Source: Budorcas taxicolor | Lineage: Eukaryota; Chordata; Mammalia; Artiodactyla; Bovidae | DNA length: 64,000 nt | Assembly: GCF_023091745.1 (NCBI RefSeq) | Contig: NC_068935.1 | Location: 60,784,724-60,848,723 of the forward strand | Reading direction: 5' to 3' | Shown here: positions 21,702 to 32,895 of the stretch, piece after piece | How the letters are laid out: each line of letters begins with the position of its first letter | How positions within the stretch are numbered: the first letter of the stretch is position 1 | Program-made: the position numbers and the translations under genes | Notes under the pieces: generated by a model | Told to the model about the DNA's origin: nothing | Database searches by the model: none | The model's input: the letters and a program-made list of their open reading frames with translations, nothing else

Positions 21702-22916
21702 TTGTTGTTGTTGTTTAGTCATGTCCCACTATTGCCGACCCCACGGACCACGGCACACCAGGCTCCTCTGTCCTTCACTATCTCTCAGAGTTTGCTCTAA
21801 TTCATGTCTATTGAATTGGTCATGCCATCCAACTATTTCATCCTCTCTTGCTCCCTTCTCCTTTTGCCTTCAATCTTTCAAGGCATGAGGGTCTTTTCCA
21901 GTGAATCAGCTCTTCCCATCTAGTGGACAAAGTATTGGAGCTTCAGCAAAACTCCTTCCAGTGAATATTCAGGGTTGATTTCCTTTAGGAGTGACTGGTT
22001 TGATCTCCTTGCAGTTCAAGGGACTCTCAAAAGTCTATTCCAGTACCACAGTTTGAAAGCATTTATACTTTGGCCTCCAACCTTCTTTATTGGTCCAACC
22101 TACGCATCTGCACATGACTACTGGAAAAACCATTGTTTTGACTATATGGACCTTTGTCTGCAAAATGATGCCTCTGCTTTTTAATACACTGTCTAGATTT
22201 GTTATAGCTTCCCTGGTGGCTCAGATGGTAAAGAATCTGCCTGTAATGCAGGAGACCTGGGTTTGATCCCTGGGTCAGGAAGATCCCCTGGAGAAGGGAA
22301 TGGCTACTGACTCCAGTATTCCTGCCTGGAGAATTTCAAGCACAGAGGAGCCTGGTAGGCTACAGTCCATGGGGATCATGAAGAGTCAGACGTGACCAAG
22401 AGACTAACAATGTCTTTTTATTTCATGTTCCCAGTGATTTTAGAGTCCAAGAAAACAAAATCTGTCACTGCTTCCATTTTTTTTCTCTTCTAGTTGCCTT
22501 GAACTGATGGAACCATCTGCCATGATCTTGTTTTTTAATTGTTGAGTTTTAAACCAGCTTTTTTACTCTCCACTTTTACCCTCATCAAGAGGCTCTTTAG
22601 TTCCTCTTCCCTTTCTGCCATTAGAGTGGTATCATCTGCATGTCTGAGGTTGTTGATATTTTCCCCAACAATCTTGATTTCAATTTGTGATACATCCAGC
22701 TTAGCATTTCTCATGATGTACTCTGCACATAAGTTAAATAAGCAGGGTGACAATACACCACCTTAACGTACTCCTTTCCCAATTTTGAACCAGTCCATTG
22801 TTCTATGTCCAGCTCTAACTGTTGCTTCTTGATTTGCATTAAGGATTTTCAGGAGACAGATAAGGTGGTGGCACTCCCACCTTTTTAAAGAATTTTCCAA
22901 TTTGTTGTGATCCAAT
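21702..22916 (-). mobile_element. BovB LINE, minus orientation, interrupted by a Bov-tA
   Basis: The 3' end is at the left (GTTGTTGTTGTTTAGTCATG). The element runs to the RT region (equivalent of the Leu-Tyr-Ala-Gly-Gln segment) and stops at about 22,916. A Bov-tA SINE occupies 22,207-22,410. Coding frames are broken; a 72-codon piece at 22,535-22,753 retains a YADD-equivalent HADD. Confidence 0.9.
22207..22410 (+). mobile_element. Bov-tA SINE inserted in BovB
   Basis: Complete head (GCTTCCCTGGTGGCTCAG), body and tail. BovB sequence on either side is missing a few tens of bases, so the insertion was accompanied or followed by a small loss. Confidence 0.88.
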
Positions 22917-24648
22917 ATTGCATAGGGAACTTAAATGATAGGTCTATGAATCAAGGTAAATTGGAAGTGGTCAAACAGGAGATGACAGGAGTGAACATCA
23001 ACATTTTAGGAATCAGCAAAGTAAAATGGACTGGAATGGGCGAATTTAATTCAGATGACCTTTATATCTACTACTGTGGGCAAGAATACCTTAGAAGAAA
23101 TGGAGTAGTCAACAAAAGAGTCCAAAATGTAGTACTTGGGTGTAATCTCAAAAACAACAGAATGATTTGTTTGTTTCTATGGCAAACCATTCAATATCAC
23201 AGTAATCCAAGTCTATGTCCCAACCAGTAATGCTGAAGAAGCTGAAGTTGAACAGTTCTATGAAGACTTACAAGACCTTCTAGAACTAACACCAAAAAAA
23301 GAGAAAAGATGTTATTTTCATCATAGGGGACTGGAATGCAAAAGTAGGAAGTCAAGAGATACCTGGAGTAACAGGTAAGTTTGGCCGTGCAGTACAAAAT
23401 GAAGCAGGGCAAAGGCAACAGAGTTTTGCCAAGAGAATGCACTGGTCATAGCAAACACCCTCTTCCGACAACACAAGAGAAGACTACATGTGGACCTTTA
23501 TACTTCTGATGTATTTGACATCACCAGATGGTCAATCACAAAATCAGATCGGTTATATTCTTTGCAGCCAAAGATGTAGAAGCTCCATACAGTCAGCAAA
23601 AGCAAGACTGGGAGCTGACTACAGCTCAGATCATGAACTCTTTATTGCCAAATTCAGACTTAAATTGAAGAAAGCAGGGAAAACCACTAGACTATTCAGG
23701 TATGACCTAAATCAAATCCCTTACGATTATACAGTGGAAGTGACAGAAAGATTCAAGGGATTAGATCTGATAGATAAGGTGCCTGAAAAACTATGGATAC
23801 GGGTTTGCAACATTGTACAGGCAGTGATCAAGATCATCCCCAAGAAAAAGAAATGCAAAAAGGCAAAGTGTTTGTCTGAGGAGGCCTTACAAATAGCTGA
23901 CAAAAGAAGAGAAGCTAAAGGCAAAAGAGAAAAGGAAAGATATAAGCATCTGAATGCAGAGTTCCAAAGAATAGCAAGGAGAGCTAAGAAAGCCTTCTTA
24001 AGTGATCAATGCAAAGAAATAGAGGAAAACAATAGAATGGGAAAGACTAGAGATTTCTTCAAGAAAATTAGAGATACCAAAGGAATATTTCATACAAAGA
24101 TGGGCACAATAAAGGACAGAACTGGTATGTACCTAACAGAAGCAGAAGATATAAAGAAGAAGCAGCAAGAATACACAGAAGAACTCTAAAAAAAGGATCT
24201 TAATGACCCAGATAACCACTATGGTATGTTCACTCACGTAGAGCCAGACATCCTGGAATGTGAAGTCAAGTGGGCCTTAGGAAGCATCACTACAAACAAA
24301 GCTAGTGGATGTGATGGAATTCCAGTTGAGCTATTTCCAATCCTAAAAGATGATGCTGTGAAAGTGCTGCGCTCAATATGCCAGCAAATTTGGAAAACTC
24401 AGCAGTGGTCACAGGACTGGAAATGGTCAGTTTTCATTCCAATCCCAAAGGAAGGCAATGCCAAAGAAAGTTCAAACTACCGCACAATTGCACTCATCTC
24501 ACACGCTAGTAAAGTAATGCTACTACTAGTAGCAAAAAAATTCTCCAAGCCAGGCTTCAACAGGATGTAAACCATGAATTTATGGATGTTCAAGCTGGAT
24601 TTAGAAAAGAGTCAGACATGACTGAGAGACTGAACTGAACTGAACTAA
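22917..24648 (+). mobile_element. BovB LINE with endonuclease region, internally deleted
   Basis: Plus-oriented copy that starts in the endonuclease domain (CATAGGGAACTTAAATGATAGG), continues through the linker and the start of RT, and at about 24,605 jumps from the QAGFRK-coding segment straight to the 3' terminus (AGAGTCAGACATGACTGAG). About 1.2 kb of RT and C-terminal sequence is absent. It lies head-to-head with the minus copy ending at 22,916. Confidence 0.88.
23488..24570 (+). pseudogene. BovB polyprotein remnant (linker and RT N-terminus)
   Basis: Open parts of 233 codons (23488-24189) and 114 codons (24226-24570) encode the end of the endonuclease domain, the basic linker (KKAKCLSEEALQIADKRREA) and the start of RT (HVEPDILECEVKWALGSITT, VFIPIPKEGNAKESSNYRTI). 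A stop separates them at 24,187-24,189. The upstream endonuclease piece 22,907-23,230 is in another frame. Non-functional. Confidence 0.85.
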
Positions 24649-25221
24649 GTAGTGAGAGCACTGAATGCTATAGAAGTATATGATGAGGACATGATGTAGT
24701 CTTCAAGGGACCAGAGTCAAAAGTTATAGTTAAAATATCTAAAGAATGAGCTGCAGTAAACTATGTGAAGAGAATTGATTAGCTAGTCAAACATGGGCAA
24801 ATGCCTGAGCAGGAGAAAGCTTGGTATGTTCAAGGAAATGAAAGAAGGCCAGTATACCTGGAATAAAGTGAGGGGAGAATGTAAGACATGAGATAGGAGA
24901 GAACTAGGCAGTGACATGACAATGTTAAGAAATTTGATACAGTAATTAGGGGGGCTCCAAAGAACAATGAAAATCAAGTTAATGACATAATCAAATTTGA
25001 ATTAAATTTTTTTACTCTTTACTATGTAGAGAAAATATTGGATGGTGACAAAAGGTTTTATTTTAAAACTAGTTAAGAAAGTATTGGAGCAGTACAATTA
25101 AGCATTATTAATAACTTTGTGGTTAGCAGGTATGGTTTGGGAGACCTAGGAAAGTTAATAAATTGGAGAGTTTCTTTAAGAAAGTAAAATTGACAGGACT
25201 TTTTTTGATCCATTGTATATA

Positions 25222-25305
25222 TGGGATAGCCATTCCCTTCTTTGTGGGATCTTCTCAAACCAGGGATAGAACCCAGGTCACTCACACTGCAGGCAGATGT
25301 ATGAG
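25222..25305 (-). mobile_element. Bov-tA fragment
   Basis: Head-proximal piece only (CATTCCCTTCTTTGTGGGATC, GGATAGAACCCAGGTC), inverted relative to the full Bov-tA that follows directly. Confidence 0.65.
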
Positions 25306-25308
25306 ATA

Positions 25309-25515
25309 GGCTTCTCTTGTGGTTCAGATGGTAAAGAATCTTCCCACAATGTAGGAGACCCAGGGTCCATCCCTGGGTCAGGAAGATCCCTTGGGATAGG
25401 GAATTGCTACCCACTCCAGCGTTCTTGCCTGCAGAATTCCATGGAGAGAGGAGCATGATGGGCCTATGGTCCATGGTGTCACAAAGAGTCAGACACGACT
25501 GAGTGAATAACACAA
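25309..25515 (+). mobile_element. Bov-tA SINE
   Basis: Head GGCTTCTCTTGTGGTTCAG, body CCAGCGTTCTTGCCTG and tail CACAAAGAGTCAGACACGAC; full length. Confidence 0.88.
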
Positions 25516-25597
25516 ATACACACATATGGGATGAAGAAAAAGGAGAAAATAAGATTGATTCATAAGCTTATGGCTTAAGTAGTTGAATGGTTATGAA

Positions 25598-25810
25598 GCT
25601 TCCCTGATGGCTTAGCAGGTAAAGAATCCACCTGCAATGCAAGAAACACTGACAAATGCAGGTTCCATCCCTGGGTCTGGAAGATCCCCTGGAGGATGAA
25701 ATGGCAACCCAATCCAGTATTTTTGCCTGAAAAATCTTATGGACAGAGAAGCCTGGTGGGCTATAGTTCATGGAGCTGCAAGAGTCAGACGCTACTAAGT
25801 GTGCTCACAG
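25598..25810 (+). mobile_element. Bov-tA SINE
   Basis: Head GCTTCCCTGATGGCTTAGC, about ten extra bases in the B-box region (CACTGACAAATGC), body and tail TGCAAGAGTCAGACGCTAC. Confidence 0.85.
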
Positions 25811-27734
25811 CACCATTACCATTTATTGAGTTTGGAAACCCCAGAAGATGAGCACCTTTAAGGGAAAAAAAGTTCAATTTTGAACATATTGAACTTGAAA
25901 TATGCAGATGTAGAGTATGCAATTAGGTATATTATTGAGCTTAGAAAATGGTGTATGCTGGAGATTCAAAGGGGGAAGTCATCAGCATATCAGGTGGTAA
26001 TTAAAGTAAAGAGTGGATGACATTTCTTAGGACATGTGTGTAGAACTGAAAAGCAAAGTGTCCAGAAGAGTTCTCAGTACTCCAACATTAAAGGACCAGG
26101 TATAAGAGAGGGACCTAGTAAAAGAGACTGGGAAATAACCACATTGATAGCAGGGAAACCAGGAAAATGAGGTTTGATTGAAGCCGAGGTAGGAAAGAAC
26201 TTCAAAGAAGGAAGGGTCATTTGTGTTGAAAGCTCCTGATCTGGTATAATAAAATGAAAAGATGTGTTTAATTTTCATACACATATTCTACATGAATATA
26301 ATTAACAAAGAAGATGGTATTATAGGGTGCAAAGAAAATGACATTTGGTTGATACAAACCAGGTTTAAAAGCCTAGCTCAAGAAGATAATGTCAGCAAGA
26401 CAGTGAAATAGGGGTTTTAGCTCTCCTCCATCCAACAGAAACACAGATTTTTGACAATCACCCATGACAAGAATACCTTTGTGGGCATGCAGAAGTCCAT
26501 AGAGAGGTTTCAGAACCTCATTGGAGCAAAAATCCAAGAATAAAGTCATTGATGAGAATAAGAACAGTTTTACTTTATCTGTGTAAAACTTCCCCAAAGG
26601 GAACACAGCTCAGTGCCAAGAGTGATCCCCTTGGCCTGAGAGTTTTCTCATGGCAGGGGAAGTGAGTATCTGGCTTCTCTAGCTGCTCCAGAGGCCCACT
26701 TTATTTTCACTCCACCCATAACATTTAAGATTTTGGCAGAGTGAGTAGTCAGGAGGCAGCAAGGAGTGGGGAAAAGGAATGGGGACTCAGAAAAATTGAT
26801 TTATAGAATTCAACAAAAAGTCATGGAGTCTACTAGCCACTTCATGGACTCCACCAAGAGGCCTATACACTAACCTAGTAGGATACATCACCTGCAGATT
26901 CCACCAACTGGTCCATAGGTGCCTCCAGAACTCCATGCATCCCTCACCCCCCTGGAGTTAGTGCCCTGTGCCTGCCCCATAAAAGGTACATGTGAGCTTC
27001 TGCAGACCATGCACAAGTACATGCATTTAGCTGGCTCAACTCTGCTGGTTTGAGAGAAGGTATATAATCTTGAATGCTTCAGGGCACTACTCTAGGGGAA
27101 ACAAATGGGAGACCCTCAGTAATTGGCCTGTCTTTGCAGGATTGAGACTAAAACTCCCCTACCCTCAAGAAGGAACTAGAGGAACAGAGTAGACACATCC
27201 ATAGGAAAGATCTGAGAGGCCCCCAGAGTCCCTAGTGAGGCTGACTGGTGAAGATCCTTTTCTCCTGCAGTCAGTTAGTAAAGACCAGAAGAGGTGATAG
27301 TTTCTTCAAATACAAAGAAGGCAATGCAAGTATTCAAGGGACTAAAAAATAAAATCACAGAAACAACACCACCAAAAGAATGCAATAATTTCCCAGTAAT
27401 CTGCCCTAAAGAAATGTAGATATACAAATTTCCTGACAAATAATTCAAAATAATTGTTTTAAGGAAGCTTAGAAAGCTATAAAAGAACATAGACAACTCA
27501 ACAAAGTAGGAAAAACCATAAAAACAAAATGAGAACTTCAACAAAGAAGGAAAAAATCATAAAAAGAGAACAAAACAGAAATTCTGGGGCTGAAGAATAT
27601 GATGAATGAAATGAAAAATGCAGTAGAGAGCTTCAACAGTAGGTTTGATCAAATGGAAGAAAGAATCTGTGAACTCAAAAACAGACCATTTGAAATTATA
27701 CAGTCAAGAGGAAAAAAGAATAAAAAAGAGTGAA

Positions 27735-28055
27735 GAAGTGAAGTGAAGTGAAAGTCATTCAGTCATGTCTGACTCTTTGGGACCCCATGGACTATACAAT
27801 TCATAGAATTCTCTAGGCCAGAATACTGGAGTGGGTAGTCTTTCCCTTCTCCAGGGGATCTTCCCAATTCAGGGACTGAACCCAGGTCTCCCACATTGCA
27901 GGTGGATTCTTTACCAGCTGAGCCACAAGGTAACCCCAAGAATACTGGAGTGGGTAGCCTATCCCTTCTCCAGCAGATCTTCCTAACCCAGGAATCAAAC
28001 CAGGGTCTCCTGCATTACAGGCAGATTCTTTATCAACTGAGCCATCAGGGAAGCC
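27735..28055 (-). mobile_element. Bov-tA SINE with tandemly repeated head unit
   Basis: A complete inverse Bov-tA is followed by a second copy of its right part: AATACTGGAGTGGGTAG through to the tRNA-like end occurs at about 27,820-27,933 and again at 27,942-28,055. Confidence 0.85.
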
Positions 28056-28249
28056 TCATCATGTAATTCATGAGGCCTCATCAAACAAACTAATAAACAC
28101 ATAGGACTCCCTGAACAAGAAAGAGAAAAGGGGACAGATGTTTTATTTTAAAGTATAATAGCTGAAACTTCCAAATCACAACATCCAGATCTAGGAAACT
28201 CGGATCATCAAACAGGATCAACCAAAAGAAGATTAAACCTAAACATACT

Positions 28250-28490
28250 GTACTTTGGCCAATACTTCAGCCACCTGATGCGAAGGGCCAACTTATTGGG
28301 AAAGACCCTGATGCCGGAAAAGATTGAGGGTGAAAGGAGAAGGATGAGATGGTTAGATAGCATCACCAACTGGGTGGACATGAATGTGAGCAAACTCCAG
28401 AAGATAGTGAAGGACAGGGAAGCCTGGTGTGCTGCAGCCCATGAGGTCTCAAAGAGTTGGACATGGCTTAGCCACTGAACAACAACAGCA
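28250..28490 (+). mobile_element. BovB 3' fragment with 7-base target-site duplication
   Basis: From TACTTTGGCCAATACTTCAG to the CAACAACAGCA tail. AAACATA at 28,241-28,247 and 28,490-28,496 flanks it inside the old L1, so BovB is the younger element. Confidence 0.85.
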
Positions 28491-28832
28491 AACATAATCA
28501 AATTCTCAAGAGTCAAAGACAGAATTTTGAAAGCAGCAAGAGAAAACAACTCATAATATACAAAAGAAATCTCATAAGGCTATCAGTGGATTTCTTAGCA
28601 GAAACCTTATAGAGTAGGAGAGAGTGAGAGGATATATATTCAAAGTCCGGAAAGAAAAAAGAAAACCTGCAAACCAAGAATTCTATACCTGGCAAAGATG
28701 TCCCCCAGAGATGGAGAGATAAAGTCTTTCATGGGCAAACAAACACTGAGGGAGTTTATCACCACTAGACCTGCCTTACAAGAAATGCTAAAGGGAATTC
28801 TTCAAGTTGAAATTAGAAAATGCTCATTAATA

Positions 28833-29114
28833 GCATTGCTGCTATTGCTGCTAAGTAGCTTCAGTCGTGTCCGACTCTGTGTGACCCTATGGACGGCAGC
28901 CCACCAGGCTCCCCAGTCCCTGGGATTCTCCAGGCAAGAACACTGGAGTGGATTGCCATTTCCTTCTCCATTGTAGGAAAGTGAAAAGTGAAAGTGAAGT
29001 CGCTCAGCCGTGTCCGACTCTTAGCAACCCCATGGACTGCAGCAGCCCACCAGGCTCCTCCATCCATGGGATTCTCCAGGCAAGAGTACTGGAGTGGGGT
29101 GCCATTGCCTTCTC
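28833..29114 (-). mobile_element. BOV-A2 SINE with 8-base target-site duplication
   Basis: Full dimer from GCTGCTATTGCTGCTAAG to GTGCCATTGCCTTCTC. CATTAATA occurs at 28,825-28,832 and 29,115-29,122. Confidence 0.9.
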
Positions 29115-29189
29115 CATTAATACATATGAAAGTATAAAGCTGAATGGTAAAGGTAAGTATAGTTAAATTCAGAATACTCTAATACCGCA

Positions 29190-29386
29190 GCTGCTGCTGC
29201 TGCTAAGTCGCTTCAGTCGTGTCCCACTCTGTGCGACCCCATAGACGGCAGCCCACCAGGCTCTGCTGTCCTTGGGATTCTCCAGGCAAGAACATTGGAG
29301 TGGGTTGCCATTTCCTTCTCCAATGCATGAAAGTGAAAAGTGAAAGTGAAGTCGCTCAGTTGTGTCTGACTTTTAGCGACCCCATG
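29190..29386 (-). mobile_element. BOV-A2 SINE, truncated
   Basis: (CTG)n start and first Bov-A unit complete; the second unit breaks off at AGCGACCCCATG. Confidence 0.88.
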
Positions 29387-29612
29387 ATGGCTTTTAACTC
29401 TAGCATAAAAGTTAAAAGTGTTAAAAATAATTACAGCTACAATATTTGATAACAGATCCACATTATAAAAATGATGTAAATTGTGTTATCAATACACAAA
29501 ATATGGGCTGAGGAGTAAAAGTATACAACTTGTATGCAATTGAAATTAAATTGCTATCAGCTTAAATTAGACTTTTATAATTTTTATAAATTGTTTTATA
29601 TAACGCTAATAG

Positions 29613-29800
29613 TGGGTGGCTCAGTTGTAAAGATCTGCCTGAAATGCAGGAGATGTGGGTTTGATTCCTGGATTGGAAAGATCCCCTGGAGAAGAAAATG
29701 TCAGCCCACTCTAGTATCTTTGCCTAGAAAATCCCATGGACAGAAGAGCCTGGTGGGCTACAGTCCATGGTCTCACAAAAGAGAACAACTTAGCAACTAA
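29613..29800 (+). mobile_element. Bov-tA SINE, head truncated
   Basis: Starts inside the tRNA-like head (GTGGCTCAGTTGTAAAG), keeps body and tail (CAGTCCATGGTCTCACAAAAG), and ends in an AACAACAATA run. Confidence 0.82.
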
Positions 29801-30011
29801 AATAACAACAATAGTAACTCAAAGGGAAAAACAAAAAAAAAAACCTCTAGCAGAGTCACAAAAGATAAAGAGAAAGGAATCAAAGCACTGCATTGTAAAA
29901 AGTCATCAAATCACAGAGGAAGACAGTAAGAAAGAAACAAAGGAACTTTAAAATCATCACAAAACAATGAACAAAATGGCAATAATAAGTCCCTGTGTAT
30001 GCGTGTGTGCA

Positions 30012-30228
30012 TCCTGAGTCACTTCAGTCATGTCCTACTCTTTGTGATAGTATGAACTGTAGCCCACCAGGCTCCTCTGTCCATGGGATTCTCCAGACAA
30101 AAATACTGGAGTGGGTTGCCATGCCTTCCTCCAGGGGATCTTCCCAACCTAGAGATCAAACCCGAGTCTCTTACATCTCCTGCATTGACAGGTGGGTTCT
30201 TTACCACCAGCACCACCTGGGAAACCCA
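30012..30228 (-). mobile_element. Bov-tA SINE
   Basis: Inverse copy from ATCCTGAGTCACTTCAGTC to ACCAGCACCACCTGGGAAACC. Confidence 0.87.
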
Positions 30229-30311
30229 GAAAGTCCTTACCTATCTATAATTAACTCTAAATGGATTAAATTTCTCCAATCAAAAGACTCAGAGTGCCTG
30301 AATGGCTTTTC

Positions 30312-30800
30312 TTAATGTTATGTGGTAGCCTGGATGGGAGGGGAGTTTGGGGGAGAATGGATACTTGTATATCCAAAAAAAATAGACTTTAAGTCAAAAA
30401 CTGCCAGAAGATTGGAAGTAGGTTAATTATAAATGGGTAAATTCATCAAGAAGATATAGCTTTTGTAAATATATAAGCATCTAACCCTGGGGCACCTAAA
30501 TATGTAAGACAAATGTTACTGAAATGAAGATAAAAGAGAGAATGTTTTTGGCTGAGAGAAGACTACAAAAGCAAGGTCTGAAAATTATGCTAAACAGAGA
30601 CTGCTGCTGGGTTAAGAGGCTTTGTGTCTTAAGATGCATCTGTGGAGCAACACATACCAAGCAGGTTAGAAATATGTGAAGCAGGGATTGGTCTCAAGAT
30701 GGCAGAGTAGAAGGATGCTCACCCTCTTCTTGATGGAGCACCAAAATCATAACCAACTGCTAGAGAGCCATCAACCAAAAATGCTGGAACAAAAAAAGAC
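30312..30800 (+). mobile_element. L1 fragments
   Basis: 30,312-30,530 holds 3' UTR-like (TGGGAGGGGAGTTTGGGGG) and ORF2-like (TAGACTTTAAGTCAAAAACTG) patches out of normal order. 30,690-30,800 is the start of a ruminant L1 5' UTR (CAAGATGGCAGAGTAGAAGG), immediately followed by BovB. 30,531-30,689 is unassigned. Confidence 0.55.
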
Positions 30801-30802
30801 GC

Positions 30803-30985
30803 TGACTCATTGGAAAAGACCCTGATACTGGGAAAGATTGAGGGCAGGAGGAGAAGGGGGCAACAGAGGATAAGATGGTTGGATGGCATCATTGACTCAA
30901 TGGGCATGAGTTAGACCCCACAGTGTGCTCCAGTCTATGGGGAGGCAAAGATTCAGACTGACTTAGCGACTGAACAACAACAGCA
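30803..30985 (+). mobile_element. BovB 3' fragment
   Basis: GCTGACTCATTGGAAAAGAC to GACTGAACAACAACAGC, with about 20 bases missing from the terminal region. It separates an L1 5' UTR start (to 30,800) from an L1 ORF2 patch at about 31,005-31,110. Confidence 0.85.
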
Positions 30986-31186
30986 CTTACAATGAAAGAT
31001 CAGAAAGAGAAATTAAGGAACCAATCCCATTTACAAAAGCATCAAAAAGAATAAAATATCTAGAAATAAACCTACTTAAGGATACAAAAGATCTATACTT
31101 CTGCAGTTAGGAAGTAAATGGCTTGTGAGAATGTGAACATTCTATTACCGCTAGCTGCGCATAGACACCAGAAGCTTAAATTGAAA

Positions 31187-32580
31187 TGTTTGTAGTCAAT
31201 GAAGCTATGATTCTTGCCTTGCAGGGCCACCCAAGACAGCTTATAGTGAAGAGTTCAGACAAATTGTGGCCCACTGGAGGAGGAAATGGCAAACCACTCC
31301 TGTATTCTTGCCTTGAGAACTCCATAAAGAGTATTAAAAGGCAAAAATATATGACGCCAGAAGGTGAGTCCCTTAGGTCAGAAGATGTCCAATATGCTAC
31401 TGGGGAAAAGCAGAGGGCAATTACTAATAGCTCCAGAAAGAAAGAAGCGGCTGGGTCAAAGCTGAAAGGATGCTCAGTTGTGGATGTGTCTGGTGGGCGA
31501 AAGTAAAGGTGATGCTGTAAAGAACAATATTGCACAGGAATCTGGAATGTTAGGTCCATGAATCAAGGTAAATTGGAGTGAACATCAATATCTTAGGAAT
31601 CAGTGAACTAAAATGGACAAGAATGGACAGATTTCATTCAGATGATCATCATATCTACTATGTGGTCAAGGATCCCTTGGAAGAAATAGAGTAGTCCTCA
31701 GAGTCAACAAAAGAATCTGAAATGCAGTACTTGGGTGCAATCTCAAAAAGAACAGAATGATCTTGATTTGTTTCCAAGACAAGCCATTCAACACCACAGT
31801 ATTCCAGGTCTACACCCCAACCACTGATGTCAAAGAAGCTGAAGCTGGTTCTGTGAAGAAACACAATGCCTTCTAGAACAAACACTAAAAAAAGATGTCC
31901 TGTTCATCACAGGGGGTTGGAATGAAAAAGTAGGAAGTCAAGAGATACCCAGAATAACAGGCAAGTTTGGCCCTGGAGTTCAAAATGAAGCAGGGCAAAG
32001 GCTAACAGAGTTTTGTCAAGAGAACATGTTGATCATAGCAAACACCCTTTTCCAACAACCCAAGAGACAAGTCTACACATGGACATCACCAGATGGTCAA
32101 TACTGAAATTAGATTGATTATGTTCTTTGCAGCAGAAGATTGAGAAGTTCTGTACAGTTAGCAAAGGGAAAAAAAAAAGATCTGGAGCTGACTGTGGCTC
32201 AGATTATGGTCTCCTTATTGCAAAATTCAAGCTTAAATTGAAGAATACAGGGAAATCAATTAGGCCATTCCAGCGCAACCTATATCAAGCCCCTTATGAT
32301 CATACAATGGAGGTGATGAATAGATATAAGGGACTAAACTTGATAGACAAAGTACCCGAATAACTAAGGTTGGAGGTTCATGACATTGTACAGGAGGCAG
32401 TGACCAAAACAATCCCAAAGAAAAAGAAATGCAAGAAGGCCAAGTGATTGTCTGAGGAGGCTTTCCAAATAGCTGAGAAAAGAAGAGAGGCCAAAAGCAA
32501 GAGAGAAAGAGAAAGACATACCCAACTGAATGCAGAATTCCAGATAATAGCAAGGAGAGATAAGAAAGCCTTCTTAGAAG
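31187..32580 (+). mobile_element. BovB 5' portion (leader and endonuclease), 3'-truncated
   Basis: Begins in the BovB leader (GGCCACCCAAGACAGC), contains the endonuclease domain region (about 31,540-32,360) and the basic linker up to AAGAAAGCCTTCTTAGAAG, then stops where an L1 5' UTR begins. Frames are broken; open pieces at 32,127-32,363 and 32,448-32,666 encode the end of the endonuclease and the linker. This is the only copy here that shows the leader and endonuclease contiguously. Confidence 0.85.
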
Positions 32581-32689
32581 TTACTAGGCTTCTGGTTCAA
32601 GATGGCAGAGTAGAAGGATGTGCACTCATCTCCTGTGAGAGCACCAAACTTGCAACTAACTGTTGAACAACCATCAACAGGAGGATGCT

Positions 32690-32895
32690 TTGTGTGTTAG
32701 TCGCTCAGTCATGTCCCACTCTTTATGACCCCATGAACTATAGCCTGCCAGGCTCCTCTGTCCATGGAATTCTCCAGGCAAGAATACTGGAGTGGGTTGC
32801 CATGCCCTTCCCCAGAGAATCTTCCTGACCCAAGGTTCGAACAAAGTCTCCTTCATTGCAGGCAGATTCTCTACGAGTTGAGCTACCTGGGGAGA
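32690..32895 (-). mobile_element. Bov-tA SINE inserted in L1 5' UTR
   Basis: Inverse Bov-tA; AGGATGCT at 32,682-32,689 and 32,896-32,903 is the target duplication, and the L1 text reads on across it. Confidence 0.88.

Larger units (their letters stand above)
24760..26260 (-). mobile_element. L2 LINE, inverse, split by Bov-tA insertions
   Basis: Inverse L2 text occurs at 24,760-25,195 (TTCAAGGAAATGAAAGAAGG, GGCAGTGACATGACAATG) and again at 25,830-26,260 (GGGGGAAGTCATCAGCATAT, CAGTACTCCAACATTAAAGG, GGGAAACCAGGAAAATGAGG). The order of the two parts fits one element later interrupted at 25,200-25,812. Confidence 0.55.
26400..30310 (+). mobile_element. Old L1 (L1M-type) split by several SINE and BovB insertions
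   Basis: A single diverged L1 can be followed through the interruptions: 5' UTR-like text from 26,400, ORF1-like text at 27,540-27,730, 28,070-28,249, 28,497-28,832 (GAATTCTATACCTGGCAAAG, ACAAGAAATGCTAAAGGGAATTC), 29,119-29,190 and ORF2-start text at 29,800-30,010 and 30,230-30,310 (CTCTAAATGGATTAAATTTC). Inserted into it are Bov-tA (27,735-28,055), BovB (28,250-28,490), BOV-A2 (28,833-29,114 and 29,190-29,386), Bov-tA (29,613-29,800) and Bov-tA (30,012-30,228). Confidence 0.65.

Noticed and set aside
27735..28055. Regularly spaced repeats as a CRISPR-like array
   Set aside because: Eukaryotic SINE duplication; just two units, no spacer structure.
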